From Brumimicrobium sp040882265 (lineage in GTDB: Bacteria; Bacteroidota; Bacteroidia; Flavobacteriales_D; Crocinitomicaceae), in NCBI GenBank assembly GCA_040882265.1, contig JBBEBO010000208.1, forward strand, positions 1 through 50,628: a DNA stretch of 50,628 bases, in the 5' to 3' direction. This document shows positions 15,957-25,168 of this stretch, piece after piece; the stretch's first letter is position 1; each line of letters begins with the position of its first letter. The notes beneath the pieces were generated by a model that did not search any database, was not told the DNA's origin, and saw only the letters and a program-made list of their open reading frames with translations. The position numbers and the translations under genes are program-made.

Positions 15957-16829
15957 CTACTTTTTTCTAATCACATACACTTGACTTGAATAACCGTGTT
16001 TTTTAGCTTTACGATTTGAAATAAAACCTATAACGAAGCCAAACAGTTTAAACCGTTTTTTATATTTTTCTGAGAGCATTGAAACGTAATAAGAATCAAA
16101 GCGCATTGGAATAACTTTTTCCAACTCAAAACCCATTCTCAGAAAAAAGGACTCAACATCAACTTTTCTAAAATGATAGAGGTGACGTGGAACATCATAA
16201 GCAGCCCAAAACTGTTTGTAATAGTTGGCATCATAACTTTCAAGGTTTGGAACAGCTATAAAAAGTTTGCCTGATTCTTTTAAGATCCGTTTCATTTCGT
16301 TGACATCTTTTTCTAAATCATAAACATGTTCAAGTACATGCCACATTGTAATAACATCAATGCTTTTTGAATCGACATTGTACAGCTCTTTTTGATCGCA
16401 GCTTCTTACATGATGTTCTTTATGAGCAAAAGTTCTTGCGTCTTCGTCGGGCTCAATACCAAACCCTTCAAATCCATTGTTTTTTGCAGTTCTTAAAAAA
16501 TGACCCGTACCAGAGCCAACATCTAAAAGTTTGTTTCCAACTTTTGCATTCCTTAACCACTTTACTTTTTGTTTTAAAGTATGATTCCTTACAATGTTGT
16601 ATAAAAAGTTAATCACCCCTTTTTTTGAAGAACTATGAGAAATATATTCTTCCGATTTATAGTAAGCACCTATATCGTTGGCATCAGGAATTGGGTTTGT
16701 AAAATGAAAACCACAATTTGAACATTTAACAATTTTAAACGTTTCTTTTGTAATCATGTGGTCTTTGACATCCATAAAATGTTCGAATTCCTCAAACTCA
16801 CAAACAAGACATTTTTTATTGGTCTTCAT
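15957..16829 (-). CDS. Class I SAM-dependent methyltransferase with zinc-ribbon-like N-terminus
   Basis: A 290-residue cytoplasmic methyltransferase of the Methyltransf_23 type. It begins with two Cys pairs (CLVC at about residue 8, CSNCGFHF at about 36) that could bind zinc. The SAM motif I is LLDVGSGTGHFL (about residues 99-110), followed by FGIEPDEDA and the motif MWHVLEHVYD, and GKLFIAVPN. Similar proteins methylate sugars, lipids or small molecules; the substrate cannot be told. It is the last gene of the DUF4175 - RsbW-like - ybeY - mnmG run, 38 bases after mnmG, a common arrangement in Bacteroidota. Confidence 0.82.
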   Translation of the reverse strand: MKTNKKCLVCEFEEFEHFMDVKDHMITKETFKIVKCSNCGFHFTNPIPDANDIGAYYKSEEYISHSSSKKGVINFLYNIVRNHTLKQKVKWLRNAKVGNKLLDVGSGTGHFLRTAKNNGFEGFGIEPDEDARTFAHKEHHVRSCDQKELYNVDSKSIDVITMWHVLEHVYDLEKDVNEMKRILKESGKLFIAVPNLESYDANYYKQFWAAYDVPRHLYHFRKVDVESFFLRMGFELEKVIPMRFDSYYVSMLSEKYKKRFKLFGFVIGFISNRKAKKHGYSSQVYVIRKK

Positions 16830-16853
16830 AATTTACAAATATTAATCGTTGGT

Positions 16854-16869
16854 TGTTTCACGTGAAACT
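16854..16869. promoter_or_regulatory. parS-like site 1 (ParB binding)
   Basis: TGTTTCACGTGAAACT differs from the canonical 16-bp parS palindrome TGTTTCACGTGAAACA at the last base only. It overlaps the mnmG stop codon. parS sites load ParB for chromosome segregation and cluster near the replication origin. Confidence 0.85.
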
Positions 16870-18730
16870 ATCTTCCTAAATAAATCAATAATACATTTAC
16901 ATCACTTGGGCTAACTCCACTAATTCTAGACGCTTGACCAATAGTTGATGGCTTAATTTCGTTTAACTTTTCAACAGCTTCTGAACTTAAGCTTTCAAGC
17001 TTAGAGAAATCCATATCATTTGGAACTTTAACATTGTCTAAACGTGTTAACTTATCAGCAACATCTTGTTCACGAGAAATATACCCTTCATATTTTAGTT
17101 GTATTTCAGCCTGTTCAATAGCGTCTGTTCTCAAATTTTCAGTAAACACTCTTAGTTCTTTACTCATTTGCAAAAGCTGAACCATGGTAATATTTGGTCG
17201 TGTGATTAAGCCAGATAATTTTACTTGCTGTTTAATCGGAGAAGAGTCCAGTTGTTCTAAAACAGGATTTGCTTCTTCAGGTTTAACACCAGTTTTAGAA
17301 AGAGTTTTCTTTAAAGCGTTTGTTTGATCAACCTTCTCATTAACAGATTTGAGTTGATTATCATCTAACAAACCAAGGGCGTGTCCAATAGGTGAAAGTC
17401 TTAAATCGGCATTATCTTGTCTCAACAAAATTCTATACTCAGCGCGAGAAGTAAACATACGATACGGTTCTTCTGTGCCTTTAGTAATAAGGTCATCAAT
17501 TAAAACTCCAATATAAGCATCAGAACGATTTAAAATGAAAGCTTCTTTACCTTGTACTTTACGCGCTGCATTAATTCCAGCCATTAAGCCTTGGCAAGCG
17601 GCCTCTTCATATCCAGTTGTTCCATTAATTTGGCCAGCAAAAAACAACCCATCAATTAACTTTGTTTCGAGTGTATGTTTTAATTGAGTAGGAGGGAAGT
17701 AATCATACTCAATGGCATAACCAGGTCGAAACATTTTTACATTCTTAAACCCGGGAATTGTTTTTAAAGCTGCTAACTGAATTTCTTCTGGTAAGCTTGT
17801 ACTAAACCCGTTGACATAAATTTCAATAGTGTTCCATCCTTCAGGTTCAACAAAAAGTTGATGTCTATCTCTTTCAGCAAAACGCGAAATTTTATCTTCA
17901 ATACTTGGACAATATCTAGGACCCGCTGATTGAATTGCTCCATTGAACATTGGGCTTCGATCAAAGCCTGTTCTTAGAATATCATGTGTTTCTGAATTAG
18001 TATAAGTAATGTGGCATGGCCGTTGCTTAGTTAAAACAGATGTGTCAGTATAGCTAAACTTTGAAGGGTTTTCGTCACCAGGTTGTTCTTCCATTTCTGA
18101 ATAATCAAGGCTTCTTCCATCTACCCGAGGAGGGGTTCCCGTTTTCATTCTACCTGACTCAAAACCTGCTTTAACTAAATCCTCTGTAATTCCAGTTGAA
18201 GCTTTTTCACCTGCTCTACCACCACCAAAATTCTTTTCACCTAAATGAATAACACCATTGAGAAACGTTCCACTAGTTAGCACAACAGTTTTTGATTTTA
18301 TCACCAAACCCATACCTGTTTTTACACCAGTTACTTTTCCGTTATCAAGTTCAAGACCTGTAACCATGTCCTGCCAAAAATCAACATTAGAGTTTCTTTC
18401 TAAAAGCAATCGCCACTCTTCAGCGAAGCGCATTCGGTCATTTTGAGTTCGAGGCGACCACATTGCGGGTCCCTTACTCATGTTTAACATTCTAAATTGA
18501 ATTGCACTCAAGTCAGACACAATTGCAGATCCTCCACCAAGTGCGTCAATCTCCCTTAAAATTTGTCCCTTTGCAACACCACCCATAGCAGGGTTACAAC
18601 TCATTTGAGCAATTGTATTCATATTCATTGTGATCACCAGTGTCTTTGCGCCAAGTTTAGCAGAAGCGTTCGCAGCCTCACATCCAGCGTGTCCAGCACC
18701 AACAACTACAACATCATATTCTTCTAACAT
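16868..18730 (-). CDS. mnmG: tRNA uridine-5-carboxymethylaminomethyl(34) synthesis enzyme MnmG
   Basis: MnmG (GidA) works with MnmE to form the cmnm5 modification at wobble uridine 34 of several tRNAs, using FAD, NADH and methylene-THF. The N-terminus is the FAD-binding motif YDVVVVGAGHAGCEAA. Further family motifs are SCNPAMGGVAKGQI, the Cys-containing GPRYCPSIEDK, and GTTGYEEAACQGLMAG. Length of 620 residues is normal. It is preceded by ybeY (28 bases away) and followed by the methyltransferase. parS-like sites lie at both ends of the gene; mnmG/gidA is a classical origin-proximal gene in many bacteria. Confidence 0.97.
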   Translation of the reverse strand: MLEEYDVVVVGAGHAGCEAANASAKLGAKTLVITMNMNTIAQMSCNPAMGGVAKGQILREIDALGGGSAIVSDLSAIQFRMLNMSKGPAMWSPRTQNDRMRFAEEWRLLLERNSNVDFWQDMVTGLELDNGKVTGVKTGMGLVIKSKTVVLTSGTFLNGVIHLGEKNFGGGRAGEKASTGITEDLVKAGFESGRMKTGTPPRVDGRSLDYSEMEEQPGDENPSKFSYTDTSVLTKQRPCHITYTNSETHDILRTGFDRSPMFNGAIQSAGPRYCPSIEDKISRFAERDRHQLFVEPEGWNTIEIYVNGFSTSLPEEIQLAALKTIPGFKNVKMFRPGYAIEYDYFPPTQLKHTLETKLIDGLFFAGQINGTTGYEEAACQGLMAGINAARKVQGKEAFILNRSDAYIGVLIDDLITKGTEEPYRMFTSRAEYRILLRQDNADLRLSPIGHALGLLDDNQLKSVNEKVDQTNALKKTLSKTGVKPEEANPVLEQLDSSPIKQQVKLSGLITRPNITMVQLLQMSKELRVFTENLRTDAIEQAEIQLKYEGYISREQDVADKLTRLDNVKVPNDMDFSKLESLSSEAVEKLNEIKPSTIGQASRISGVSPSDVNVLLIYLGR

Positions 18731-18739
18731 AAATCATCT

Positions 18740-18755
18740 TGTTTCACGTGGAACA
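18740..18755. promoter_or_regulatory. parS site 2 (ParB binding)
   Basis: TGTTTCACGTGGAACA equals, on the other strand, TGTTCCACGTGAAACA, a standard parS sequence. It lies in the 28-base gap between ybeY and mnmG. Confidence 0.88.
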
Positions 18756-18758
18756 AAA

Positions 18759-19166
18759 TTACAACAGTGAAAGGTAGTAGTCCTCTTTTTTTCGCATTTC
18801 TATAGAATCTTTATCAGATTTATCTTTATAACCGACTAGATGAAGAACACCGTGAACGACAACTCGATTAAACTCTGTTTCACGTGAAACATTAAATTGA
18901 TCAGCATTATCATAAACCCGCTCAACGCTAATCAGTAAATCACCACTTATTGTGTTGTCTTCAGAATAGTCAAATGTTATAATGTCGGTGTAAAAATCAT
19001 GATTGAGATAGGTGTTGTTAGCCTTGAGAAGCCAGTCGTCACTACCAAGTATTATTGATATTGGTCCAAGGGTTTTGTTTTCTTCTTTTGCTAGACGTTG
19101 TAGCCAATTGTTAAGTTTGTTTTGGTCTACCTTGTGAGAAAAGTCAATCTCCTCAATATAAATCAT
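18759..19166 (-). CDS. ybeY: rRNA maturation endoribonuclease YbeY
   Basis: YbeY is a metal-dependent endoribonuclease acting in 16S rRNA 3' end maturation and ribosome quality control. The family motif appears as VVHGVLHLVGYKDKSD (about residues 105-120). Two histidines of the usual HGxLHLxGYDH zinc site are present, but the third is replaced (YKD); I believe this is usual in Bacteroidota. 135 residues is slightly short of the E. coli protein. Its ATG overlaps the stop codon of the RsbW-like gene (TAATG), and a perfect parS site lies within its coding sequence. Confidence 0.92.
   Translation of the reverse strand: MIYIEEIDFSHKVDQNKLNNWLQRLAKEENKTLGPISIILGSDDWLLKANNTYLNHDFYTDIITFDYSEDNTISGDLLISVERVYDNADQFNVSRETEFNRVVVHGVLHLVGYKDKSDKDSIEMRKKEDYYLSLL
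18876..18891. promoter_or_regulatory. parS site 3, perfect palindrome (ParB binding)
   Basis: TGTTTCACGTGAAACA, an exact match to the canonical parS palindrome, lies inside the ybeY coding sequence. It is 120 bases from site 2 and about 2 kb from site 1. Confidence 0.93.
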
Positions 19167-19582
19167 TATGCTTGAGTAAATGTAAGTATAACTTGAGATC
19201 CATTGTTTTCAAATTCAACGTTGTCGGCGAGGGACTTCATTAAGAATATACCACGACCACTTTCTTTTTCGATGTTTTCTGGAGACGTTGGGTCTGGGAG
19301 GTTTGTAAAATCAAAACCAAGCCCTTGATCTAATATTCTAAACATAATATCACTATCTGTTTCTACAACGCTAATCGAAACCTCTTTGTTAAGATCATTT
19401 TTATTGCCGTGTTTAATAGCATTGTTTACAGCTTCAGTTACAGCAATCAAAATGTTTCCATAATTGTCTTCATGAACACTACACTTTTTACATACTTCAT
19501 CAACTAATGTTTCAGCAAGACTTAAGTTGTCTATACTCGAAGCAAACGATACTGATTGAAATTCTTTGTACTCTGTTTCCAT
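19166..19582 (-). CDS. RsbW-like ATP-binding protein (HATPase_c_2)
   Basis: A 138-residue GHKL-fold ATP-binding protein of the anti-sigma/serine kinase type. The N-box is ILIAVTEAVNNAIKHGN, the G1 box DQGLGFDF, and the G2 box SGRGIFLMKSLADNV. In Firmicutes such proteins (RsbW, SpoIIAB) phosphorylate anti-sigma antagonists; in Bacteroidota the target is unknown and no STAS-domain antagonist gene is nearby. It lies 35 bases after the DUF4175 gene and overlaps ybeY by one base, so it belongs to this operon. Confidence 0.88.
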   Translation of the reverse strand: METEYKEFQSVSFASSIDNLSLAETLVDEVCKKCSVHEDNYGNILIAVTEAVNNAIKHGNKNDLNKEVSISVVETDSDIMFRILDQGLGFDFTNLPDPTSPENIEKESGRGIFLMKSLADNVEFENNGSQVILTFTQA

Positions 19583-19617
19583 CTAACATAATTTATACAA
19601 AGATTAAGTTTTTACTA

Positions 19618-22600
19618 TCAGTTCATATTAAGGAAATATTGATTTGCTCTTTCCTTATAATACTTACTAAATGACGGATCTAAAGTGCGTAATAACTCAA
19701 TCTGTTTTTCTTTCTGTTTCTTATACTCCAAAAATTCAATTTGGTTACCTAAATCTTTATTTTTTCCGGAATTACTTTCTCTCTCTTTATCTAAACCTCT
19801 TTCCTTCATCGCTTTTTCACTCTCCAAAAGTCGGGTTAAAATTTCTTGTTGACGCTCTATAAGCTCGTTGTCCCACTTCTTATTAACGAGGTCTTTTTCT
19901 TGTTCTTCTAGCTCTTTTAGAAGATCATTCATTTCGTTACCCGTGCCTTTTCCATCCTTGTTGAGTTCGTCTCTAATATCCTGCAGCTTCTTTCTCATTT
20001 CTCCTTGTTGTGCAGCCATTTTTGCAGCTTGCTTAGAGTTCATCGGTATTAAACCTCCAGGTTTACCGTTTCCTTTATTTCCTGGTTTATCACCAGGCTT
20101 ATCTCCTCCAGGCTGGTCTCCCTTTTGCATTTGTTCGAGTTGTTTTTTAAGCATCTCTTTAATGCCTTTCATTTCTCCTTCTTTGCCTTGGCCTTTTTTT
20201 CCTTTTCCTGGTTTGTCACAACTACCATCTCCTGACATCATGCTCTGCATATCTTGTTGCATATTCTGTAAGGCTTCATTTAAAAATAAGGCTAAGTTGT
20301 TAAAGCTTGTCATAACAAATTGTTGTTTAACACCTAACTGAGACTTTTCTCTTTCTCCAATATGACTCGGTATCTTTTGGTAATTCTTATTAATTTCACT
20401 TAATTCTTTCTCAATAAAACTTGCAATCTTAGGAACGCGATCAGCTAAAGCCCTAAGGCTATCTTCTATTGGAGAAGTGTTGTCAATAATTGAACGTTGT
20501 GCCTTTCCTAACTCAACAAAATAAGGGTCGTGAATGCTTACATCTTTAAAATCATCCATATTTTCTTCCTGATCAAAACTAAGCTGAATTAAGTTTTCCA
20601 AGAGTGCACGCATAGCATCCATGTCTTCTTCGTTTTGCTCCTTTTTACTCTGAGACATCATAGCTTCCATCTTAGAAGACATTTCTTGCATTTTCTTTGA
20701 AGCGTCTTCTTGTTTTTCTCCGGCTTTTTTATCATTGTTTTTTTCCAAATCTTCTTTAGCTTTTTCCATCTTGTCGGACACCTCTTCACCATCATCTTTT
20801 AACCCATCAAACTCCATTGGTCGTTTTAACTCATCATTCTTTTCAAGCATTTCTTCAAGTTTATCCTGAGCTTTATCAAACTCTTTGTTTAACTCTTCTT
20901 GCTTTTTCTTGGCTTCTTCATTGTCCAAACCATCTTCTTGTTGATTCTTGAGTTCTTCTTGTTTTTTAGCGAGTTCTTCAAGAGACTTTTGTAAATCTTC
21001 AACTCGTTCTTCAACATCAAGTTGTTTTAACATGTCCATGGTTCTATCAAGTTGCTTTTCCATTTCTTCAGCATCCATTTCAGCGTCCTCCATTTTTTCT
21101 AACATGTCTTCGTCGTCTTGATTCTTCATTAACTCTTCAAGCTGATCTAAAAGTTCTTTTAACTCATCGTCCATAACCTCATCCATCATTTCTTCAATGA
21201 GTTTTTGTTTTTCAAGTAAATCTTCGTCCATCGGGCTGAGCTCAGTTTTCTCTTCAAAAGAGTTTTTCATTTCTTTGTTTAAGTCCTTCATGCGTTGCTC
21301 TAAAGATTTTCGTTGTTCTTTGAGTTGCTCAACTTGCTTAAGTTGTTGCCAAGAAGATTTCTTTGAATCCATTACGTCTTTTTTAAGGCGCTTCATTTGC
21401 TCGTTAAACTCACGCGTTTCACGTGCTAGTTCTTCCATCTCTTTTTTAGACTTTTCTTTCGATTCTTCTCTCTTTTTGTTTAATTCATCGGAAGAAGGTG
21501 CGGCATATTTAAAAACATTAGAGCGTGTCGGTTTTGACCCATTAACACCGTCATTATCATAAACAGTAAAATAATAAGTAACCTCATCTTTTAATGACAA
21601 GCCGAGCTTACTTAAATCAAAAGCCATTGAAAAAGGGGATTTATTACCAGAAATGCCAGGAACAGATTGAGTTTCATTAACCTCTTCACCATTTTCTTTT
21701 TTAATATTATAGGTAAAAGTCAGCCTAGAAAGTCCATAATCATCGCTTACGTTCCCACTGAAATAAACCTTTTTAGTATTAATAGAGTCGGATTCTTTGT
21801 TTATACTAATATTTGGATACTGATCTTTCACAACTTCTACCATATAAAATAAGGAGTCGTTCTTGTTTAGCTGTTTACTAGATAAAACAAAAACAACGTC
21901 GTCAGATTTGACAAAACGTTCACTTATACGAAACCCATTATCGTCAAATAGGTAGGTAGTGTCCTTCATTAAAACAGAGAGCTGTTTTGCATTTTTTGTG
22001 TTTCCATTCCAAGTTATTTGAGACCCTTCAGGGATAATAAGGTCGCCTGGGTTATTAACTTCGTCATTCGTACGCTGTAAATACTTTGGGTATTCAATTT
22101 TTGCTGAAAGTCTACCAAGAGAAGTTCTTTTAGCAACCTGTAGTTCGTATTCTTTTGAGCGGAACCCATTTCCAATGAAGTTAAATTTAATATCATTTGC
22201 AACTTTATCAAATGTATACGTTGCATCGTTACTACTGCTTTTCTTCATCAGGAACCTCCCTTCAGAACTTTCAACATAAACACGGTTTGGGACAGATTTT
22301 CCAGGCTTGGGAGTAATTTTTACATTCAGCTCAACAGATTGTCCTTCCTCAACAAGTAGTTCATCGTTTAATAATTCAAAATCGAAATCGGCTTCTTCTA
22401 CAAAAGTAGCGTTGTAATTAAATAACCGTTCTGAACTATCAGAAAACATATTTGGAATAAAAATTCCTATAAGAACAAAAGTTAATAATAAAGGTAAAAA
22501 GTACTTTAAGAAACGTTTGTTTTCGGTGTAGTCTACAGCGCTAGTAAAAGAAAAAACACTTAGTTTTTTAGCGTTTTGATAAACACTTGCTTTCAACAAC

Positions 22601-22977
22601 TCAACATTTCTAGGGTTATTTTGGGCAACGTTTTGAAGCTGCAGTGTATTTAAAAGTCTATCATTTACGTTTGGAAAAAACCTTCCAATAATTTTTGCCG
22701 CTTGATACCTGTCAATTCGTTTTCCGAAAGAATAGAGTTTTGACAAAGGGATAATGAAATTCTTAACAAGAACATAGATATTAATAGCGACAAAAGAGAA
22801 AAATAATAGACCTCGCACAAAAGAGTTAAACCTTCCTATATATTCTAAACCAGCAACAAGTATGAAGGTAGAAAGGAAAATCACTAAAAATAACAATACA
22901 CCTCTTATCATAAGGTTTTTGTAATACTTTCTTATAAAAGCATCAACCTGATTAATAAGATCATCAAAAGTTCCCAT
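19618..22977 (-). CDS. DUF4175 family large membrane-anchored coiled-coil protein
   Basis: A 1119-residue protein typical of DUF4175. The first ~170 residues contain three membrane helices (about 20-45, 55-77 and 150-172). A beta-rich, probably periplasmic domain follows to about residue 500. Then comes a long, highly charged coiled coil rich in Glu, Lys, Met and Gln (about 500-1090). A Gly/Pro/Lys-rich segment (KGDQPGGDKPGDKPGNKGNG) interrupts it at about residues 960-985. Function is unknown; the architecture suggests a structural or scaffolding role at the envelope. It is the first gene of the operon leading to mnmG and is divergent from gltX. Confidence 0.87.
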   Translation of the reverse strand: MGTFDDLINQVDAFIRKYYKNLMIRGVLLFLVIFLSTFILVAGLEYIGRFNSFVRGLLFFSFVAINIYVLVKNFIIPLSKLYSFGKRIDRYQAAKIIGRFFPNVNDRLLNTLQLQNVAQNNPRNVELLKASVYQNAKKLSVFSFTSAVDYTENKRFLKYFLPLLLTFVLIGIFIPNMFSDSSERLFNYNATFVEEADFDFELLNDELLVEEGQSVELNVKITPKPGKSVPNRVYVESSEGRFLMKKSSSNDATYTFDKVANDIKFNFIGNGFRSKEYELQVAKRTSLGRLSAKIEYPKYLQRTNDEVNNPGDLIIPEGSQITWNGNTKNAKQLSVLMKDTTYLFDDNGFRISERFVKSDDVVFVLSSKQLNKNDSLFYMVEVVKDQYPNISINKESDSINTKKVYFSGNVSDDYGLSRLTFTYNIKKENGEEVNETQSVPGISGNKSPFSMAFDLSKLGLSLKDEVTYYFTVYDNDGVNGSKPTRSNVFKYAAPSSDELNKKREESKEKSKKEMEELARETREFNEQMKRLKKDVMDSKKSSWQQLKQVEQLKEQRKSLEQRMKDLNKEMKNSFEEKTELSPMDEDLLEKQKLIEEMMDEVMDDELKELLDQLEELMKNQDDEDMLEKMEDAEMDAEEMEKQLDRTMDMLKQLDVEERVEDLQKSLEELAKKQEELKNQQEDGLDNEEAKKKQEELNKEFDKAQDKLEEMLEKNDELKRPMEFDGLKDDGEEVSDKMEKAKEDLEKNNDKKAGEKQEDASKKMQEMSSKMEAMMSQSKKEQNEEDMDAMRALLENLIQLSFDQEENMDDFKDVSIHDPYFVELGKAQRSIIDNTSPIEDSLRALADRVPKIASFIEKELSEINKNYQKIPSHIGEREKSQLGVKQQFVMTSFNNLALFLNEALQNMQQDMQSMMSGDGSCDKPGKGKKGQGKEGEMKGIKEMLKKQLEQMQKGDQPGGDKPGDKPGNKGNGKPGGLIPMNSKQAAKMAAQQGEMRKKLQDIRDELNKDGKGTGNEMNDLLKELEEQEKDLVNKKWDNELIERQQEILTRLLESEKAMKERGLDKERESNSGKNKDLGNQIEFLEYKKQKEKQIELLRTLDPSFSKYYKERANQYFLNMN

Positions 22978-23170
22978 AAAAAAATACTTGTTTCTTTAAT
23001 CTAATAAATATAAACAAAAACGATATCTATATAACGCTTTAGGCTGTTAAAATAGTATAATGTCTTCATTACAGCAGTACATTTAATTAAACATTTGGTT
23101 TAAAACGGGTATAGGTTTACTGAAAAGGAGAATTATAATTCCTTAAATTTAGAAATGGTATGAAATCCAT

Positions 23171-23178
23171 TATCTTTG
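23171..23178 (+). promoter_or_regulatory. -7 promoter element (TATCTTTG) for gltX
   Basis: TATCTTTG matches TAnnTTTG and ends 16 bases before the gltX ATG. Confidence 0.6.
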
Positions 23179-23194
23179 CAGAAATTTCATTTTT

Positions 23195-24721
23195 ATGTCT
23201 GAAAATAACGTACGCGTAAGGTTTGCTCCGTCTCCAACAGGTCCATTGCACATGGGCGGTGTTAGAACAGCATTATACAATTATCTATTTGCAAAAAAGC
23301 ACAACGGTACATTTATTCTGAGAATAGAAGATACCGATCAAAAACGCTTTGTAGAAGGAGCTGAAGAATATATTTTAGATGCTTTAAAGTGGTGTGGTAT
23401 TAAACCAGACGAAGGTGCAAACGTTGGTGGAGAGTATGGTCCTTACAAACAGTCGCTACGTAAAAAAATGTACAAACCTTATGCAGATGAATTAGTTGCG
23501 AAAGGAAAAGCATACTATGCATTTGATTCATCGGAAGAGTTGGATGAAATGCGTGACCAGGCTAAAAAAATGAAAATGCCTAACTGGCAATACAATGGTG
23601 TAACCCGTTCTTCGATGAAAAACTCTTTAACACTTCCGAAAGATGAAGTAGAAAAAAGGTTAAAAAACGACGAACCATATGTAATTCGATTTAAAATGCC
23701 TAGAAATGAAGATGTTCGTTTTGAAGATGCTATACGTGGTTGGGTTGTTGTAAACACTAACAATCTTGACGATAAAGTGCTTTATAAAAGTGATGGTATG
23801 CCAACGTATCATTTAGCAAACATCGTTGACGATCATACAATGAAAATTACGCATGTTATTCGAGGCGAAGAGTGGTTGCCATCAGCTCCACTTCACATTT
23901 TGTTATACGAAGGTTTTGGGTGGGATGCTCCTACGTTTGCTCATTGTCCTCTTCTATTGCGTCCTGATGGTAACGGTAAGCTTTCAAAAAGGGATGGTGA
24001 TCGATTAGGGTTTCCTGTATTTCCAACAGACTGGATGACAAAAGATGGAGAAAAGTATTCTGGATATAGAGAAAACGGATACTTGCCAGGTGCCTTTATA
24101 AATATGTTAGCTTTTCTAGGATGGAACCCGGGAACAACACAAGAGCTTTTTTCACTTGAGGAAATGATAGAAGCATTCAGTTTAGAAAGAGTAAGTAAAG
24201 CTGGGGCAAAGTTTGATGCCGATAAAACAAACTGGTTTCAACAACAATATTTGCGTGCAGAAAAAAATGAATCTTTAGCAAAAATGTTAAAAGCTCTTTC
24301 TCCAAACTTAACCCATCCTGATGAATACCTTGCTGCAGTTTGCGGATTAATGAAAGAAAGAGCAACATTTATAAAAGACATTTTAACTGAAGGTGATTAC
24401 TTTTTTGAGGAACCGACCTCTTTTGATGAAAAAACTGTGCGAAAAAAGTGGAAAGAAGACACTACTGAGATTATGAATGAGTGGGCTGTTCGTATTGATA
24501 AACTCAACCCTTTCAACGCAGAAGAAATTGAAAACTCATTTAAAAGTTACCTAGAGGAAATTGAAAAAGGAATCGGTGCTGTTCTTCCTGCATTTCGTTT
24601 ATTACTAACTGGCAAAGGAATGGGCCCAAGTATGTTTGAAATTGCCTCTTTATTAGGAAAAGAAGAAACATTAAAACGCATACGTAAGAATATTGAGGTG
24701 GTTAACGAATTAAAAGAGTAA
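23195..24721 (+). CDS. gltX: Glutamate--tRNA ligase
   Basis: Class I aminoacyl-tRNA synthetase that charges tRNA-Glu (and in some bacteria also tRNA-Gln). The HIGH-type signature appears as FAPSPTGPLHMGGVRTALYN (about residues 10-29), and the KMSKS-type loop as GKLSKRDGDRLGFPVF (about 266-281). The zinc-binding cysteines of some GluRS are absent, as in many Bacteroidota. 508 residues is normal. It is followed by folB after four bases, forming a two-gene operon, and is divergent from the DUF4175 operon. Confidence 0.97.
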   Translation: MSENNVRVRFAPSPTGPLHMGGVRTALYNYLFAKKHNGTFILRIEDTDQKRFVEGAEEYILDALKWCGIKPDEGANVGGEYGPYKQSLRKKMYKPYADELVAKGKAYYAFDSSEELDEMRDQAKKMKMPNWQYNGVTRSSMKNSLTLPKDEVEKRLKNDEPYVIRFKMPRNEDVRFEDAIRGWVVVNTNNLDDKVLYKSDGMPTYHLANIVDDHTMKITHVIRGEEWLPSAPLHILLYEGFGWDAPTFAHCPLLLRPDGNGKLSKRDGDRLGFPVFPTDWMTKDGEKYSGYRENGYLPGAFINMLAFLGWNPGTTQELFSLEEMIEAFSLERVSKAGAKFDADKTNWFQQQYLRAEKNESLAKMLKALSPNLTHPDEYLAAVCGLMKERATFIKDILTEGDYFFEEPTSFDEKTVRKKWKEDTTEIMNEWAVRIDKLNPFNAEEIENSFKSYLEEIEKGIGAVLPAFRLLLTGKGMGPSMFEIASLLGKEETLKRIRKNIEVVNELKE

Positions 24722-24725
24722 AGTA

Positions 24726-25085
24726 ATGAAACACACCATTGAAGTTAATGGAATAAAACTTTACGCATACCATGGGTGTCTTCCAGAAGAAGGTAAAGTC
24801 GGAGGTCACTACACGGTGAATGTTTCAATTGCCACAGATTTTAAAAAATCGTTCGATTCTGATGAGCTTTGTGACACGTTAGACTATGTTACCATCAATA
24901 GGGTTGTAAAAGACGAGATGGCTATACGTTCTAAACTTATAGAACATGTAGGCTACCGAATTATAGAGCAACTTAAAAAGGAAATCAACAACATACATGC
25001 TGTAAGTGTTAAAGTCATCAAACACTGCCCACCAATTGGAGGTGACGTAGAAGATGTTGCGATAATAATTGAGGAGACTTTTTAA
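24726..25085 (+). CDS. folB: Dihydroneopterin aldolase
   Basis: FolB cleaves 7,8-dihydroneopterin to 6-hydroxymethyl-dihydropterin and glycolaldehyde in folate synthesis. The 119-residue protein has the family pattern IEVNGIKLYAYHGCLPEE (residues 4-21), DTLDYVTI, the helix LIEHVGYRIIEQL with the conserved Glu, and the C-terminal KVIKHCPPIGGDVEDVAII, where PPIGG and Lys form the active site. It probably forms an octamer. It is co-transcribed with gltX and followed by tRNA-Cys. Confidence 0.94.
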   Translation: MKHTIEVNGIKLYAYHGCLPEEGKVGGHYTVNVSIATDFKKSFDSDELCDTLDYVTINRVVKDEMAIRSKLIEHVGYRIIEQLKKEINNIHAVSVKVIKHCPPIGGDVEDVAIIIEETF

Positions 25086-25147
25086 TCCTTTTACAATAAA
25101 AACCCACAACAAAACGCTTTTTTAAGCATAAAGAGTAATATTTTTTG

Positions 25148-25155
25148 TAAATTTG
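25148..25155 (+). promoter_or_regulatory. -7 promoter element (TAAATTTG) for tRNA-Cys
   Basis: TAAATTTG fits TAnnTTTG and ends 13 bases before the mature tRNA 5' end. Confidence 0.55.
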
Positions 25156-25168
25156 CAATCCACAAAAT

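Noticed and set aside
21415..21430. A fourth parS-like site (GTTTCACGTG) inside the DUF4175 gene
   Set aside because: Only 11 of 16 bases match the palindrome; one half-site is missing.
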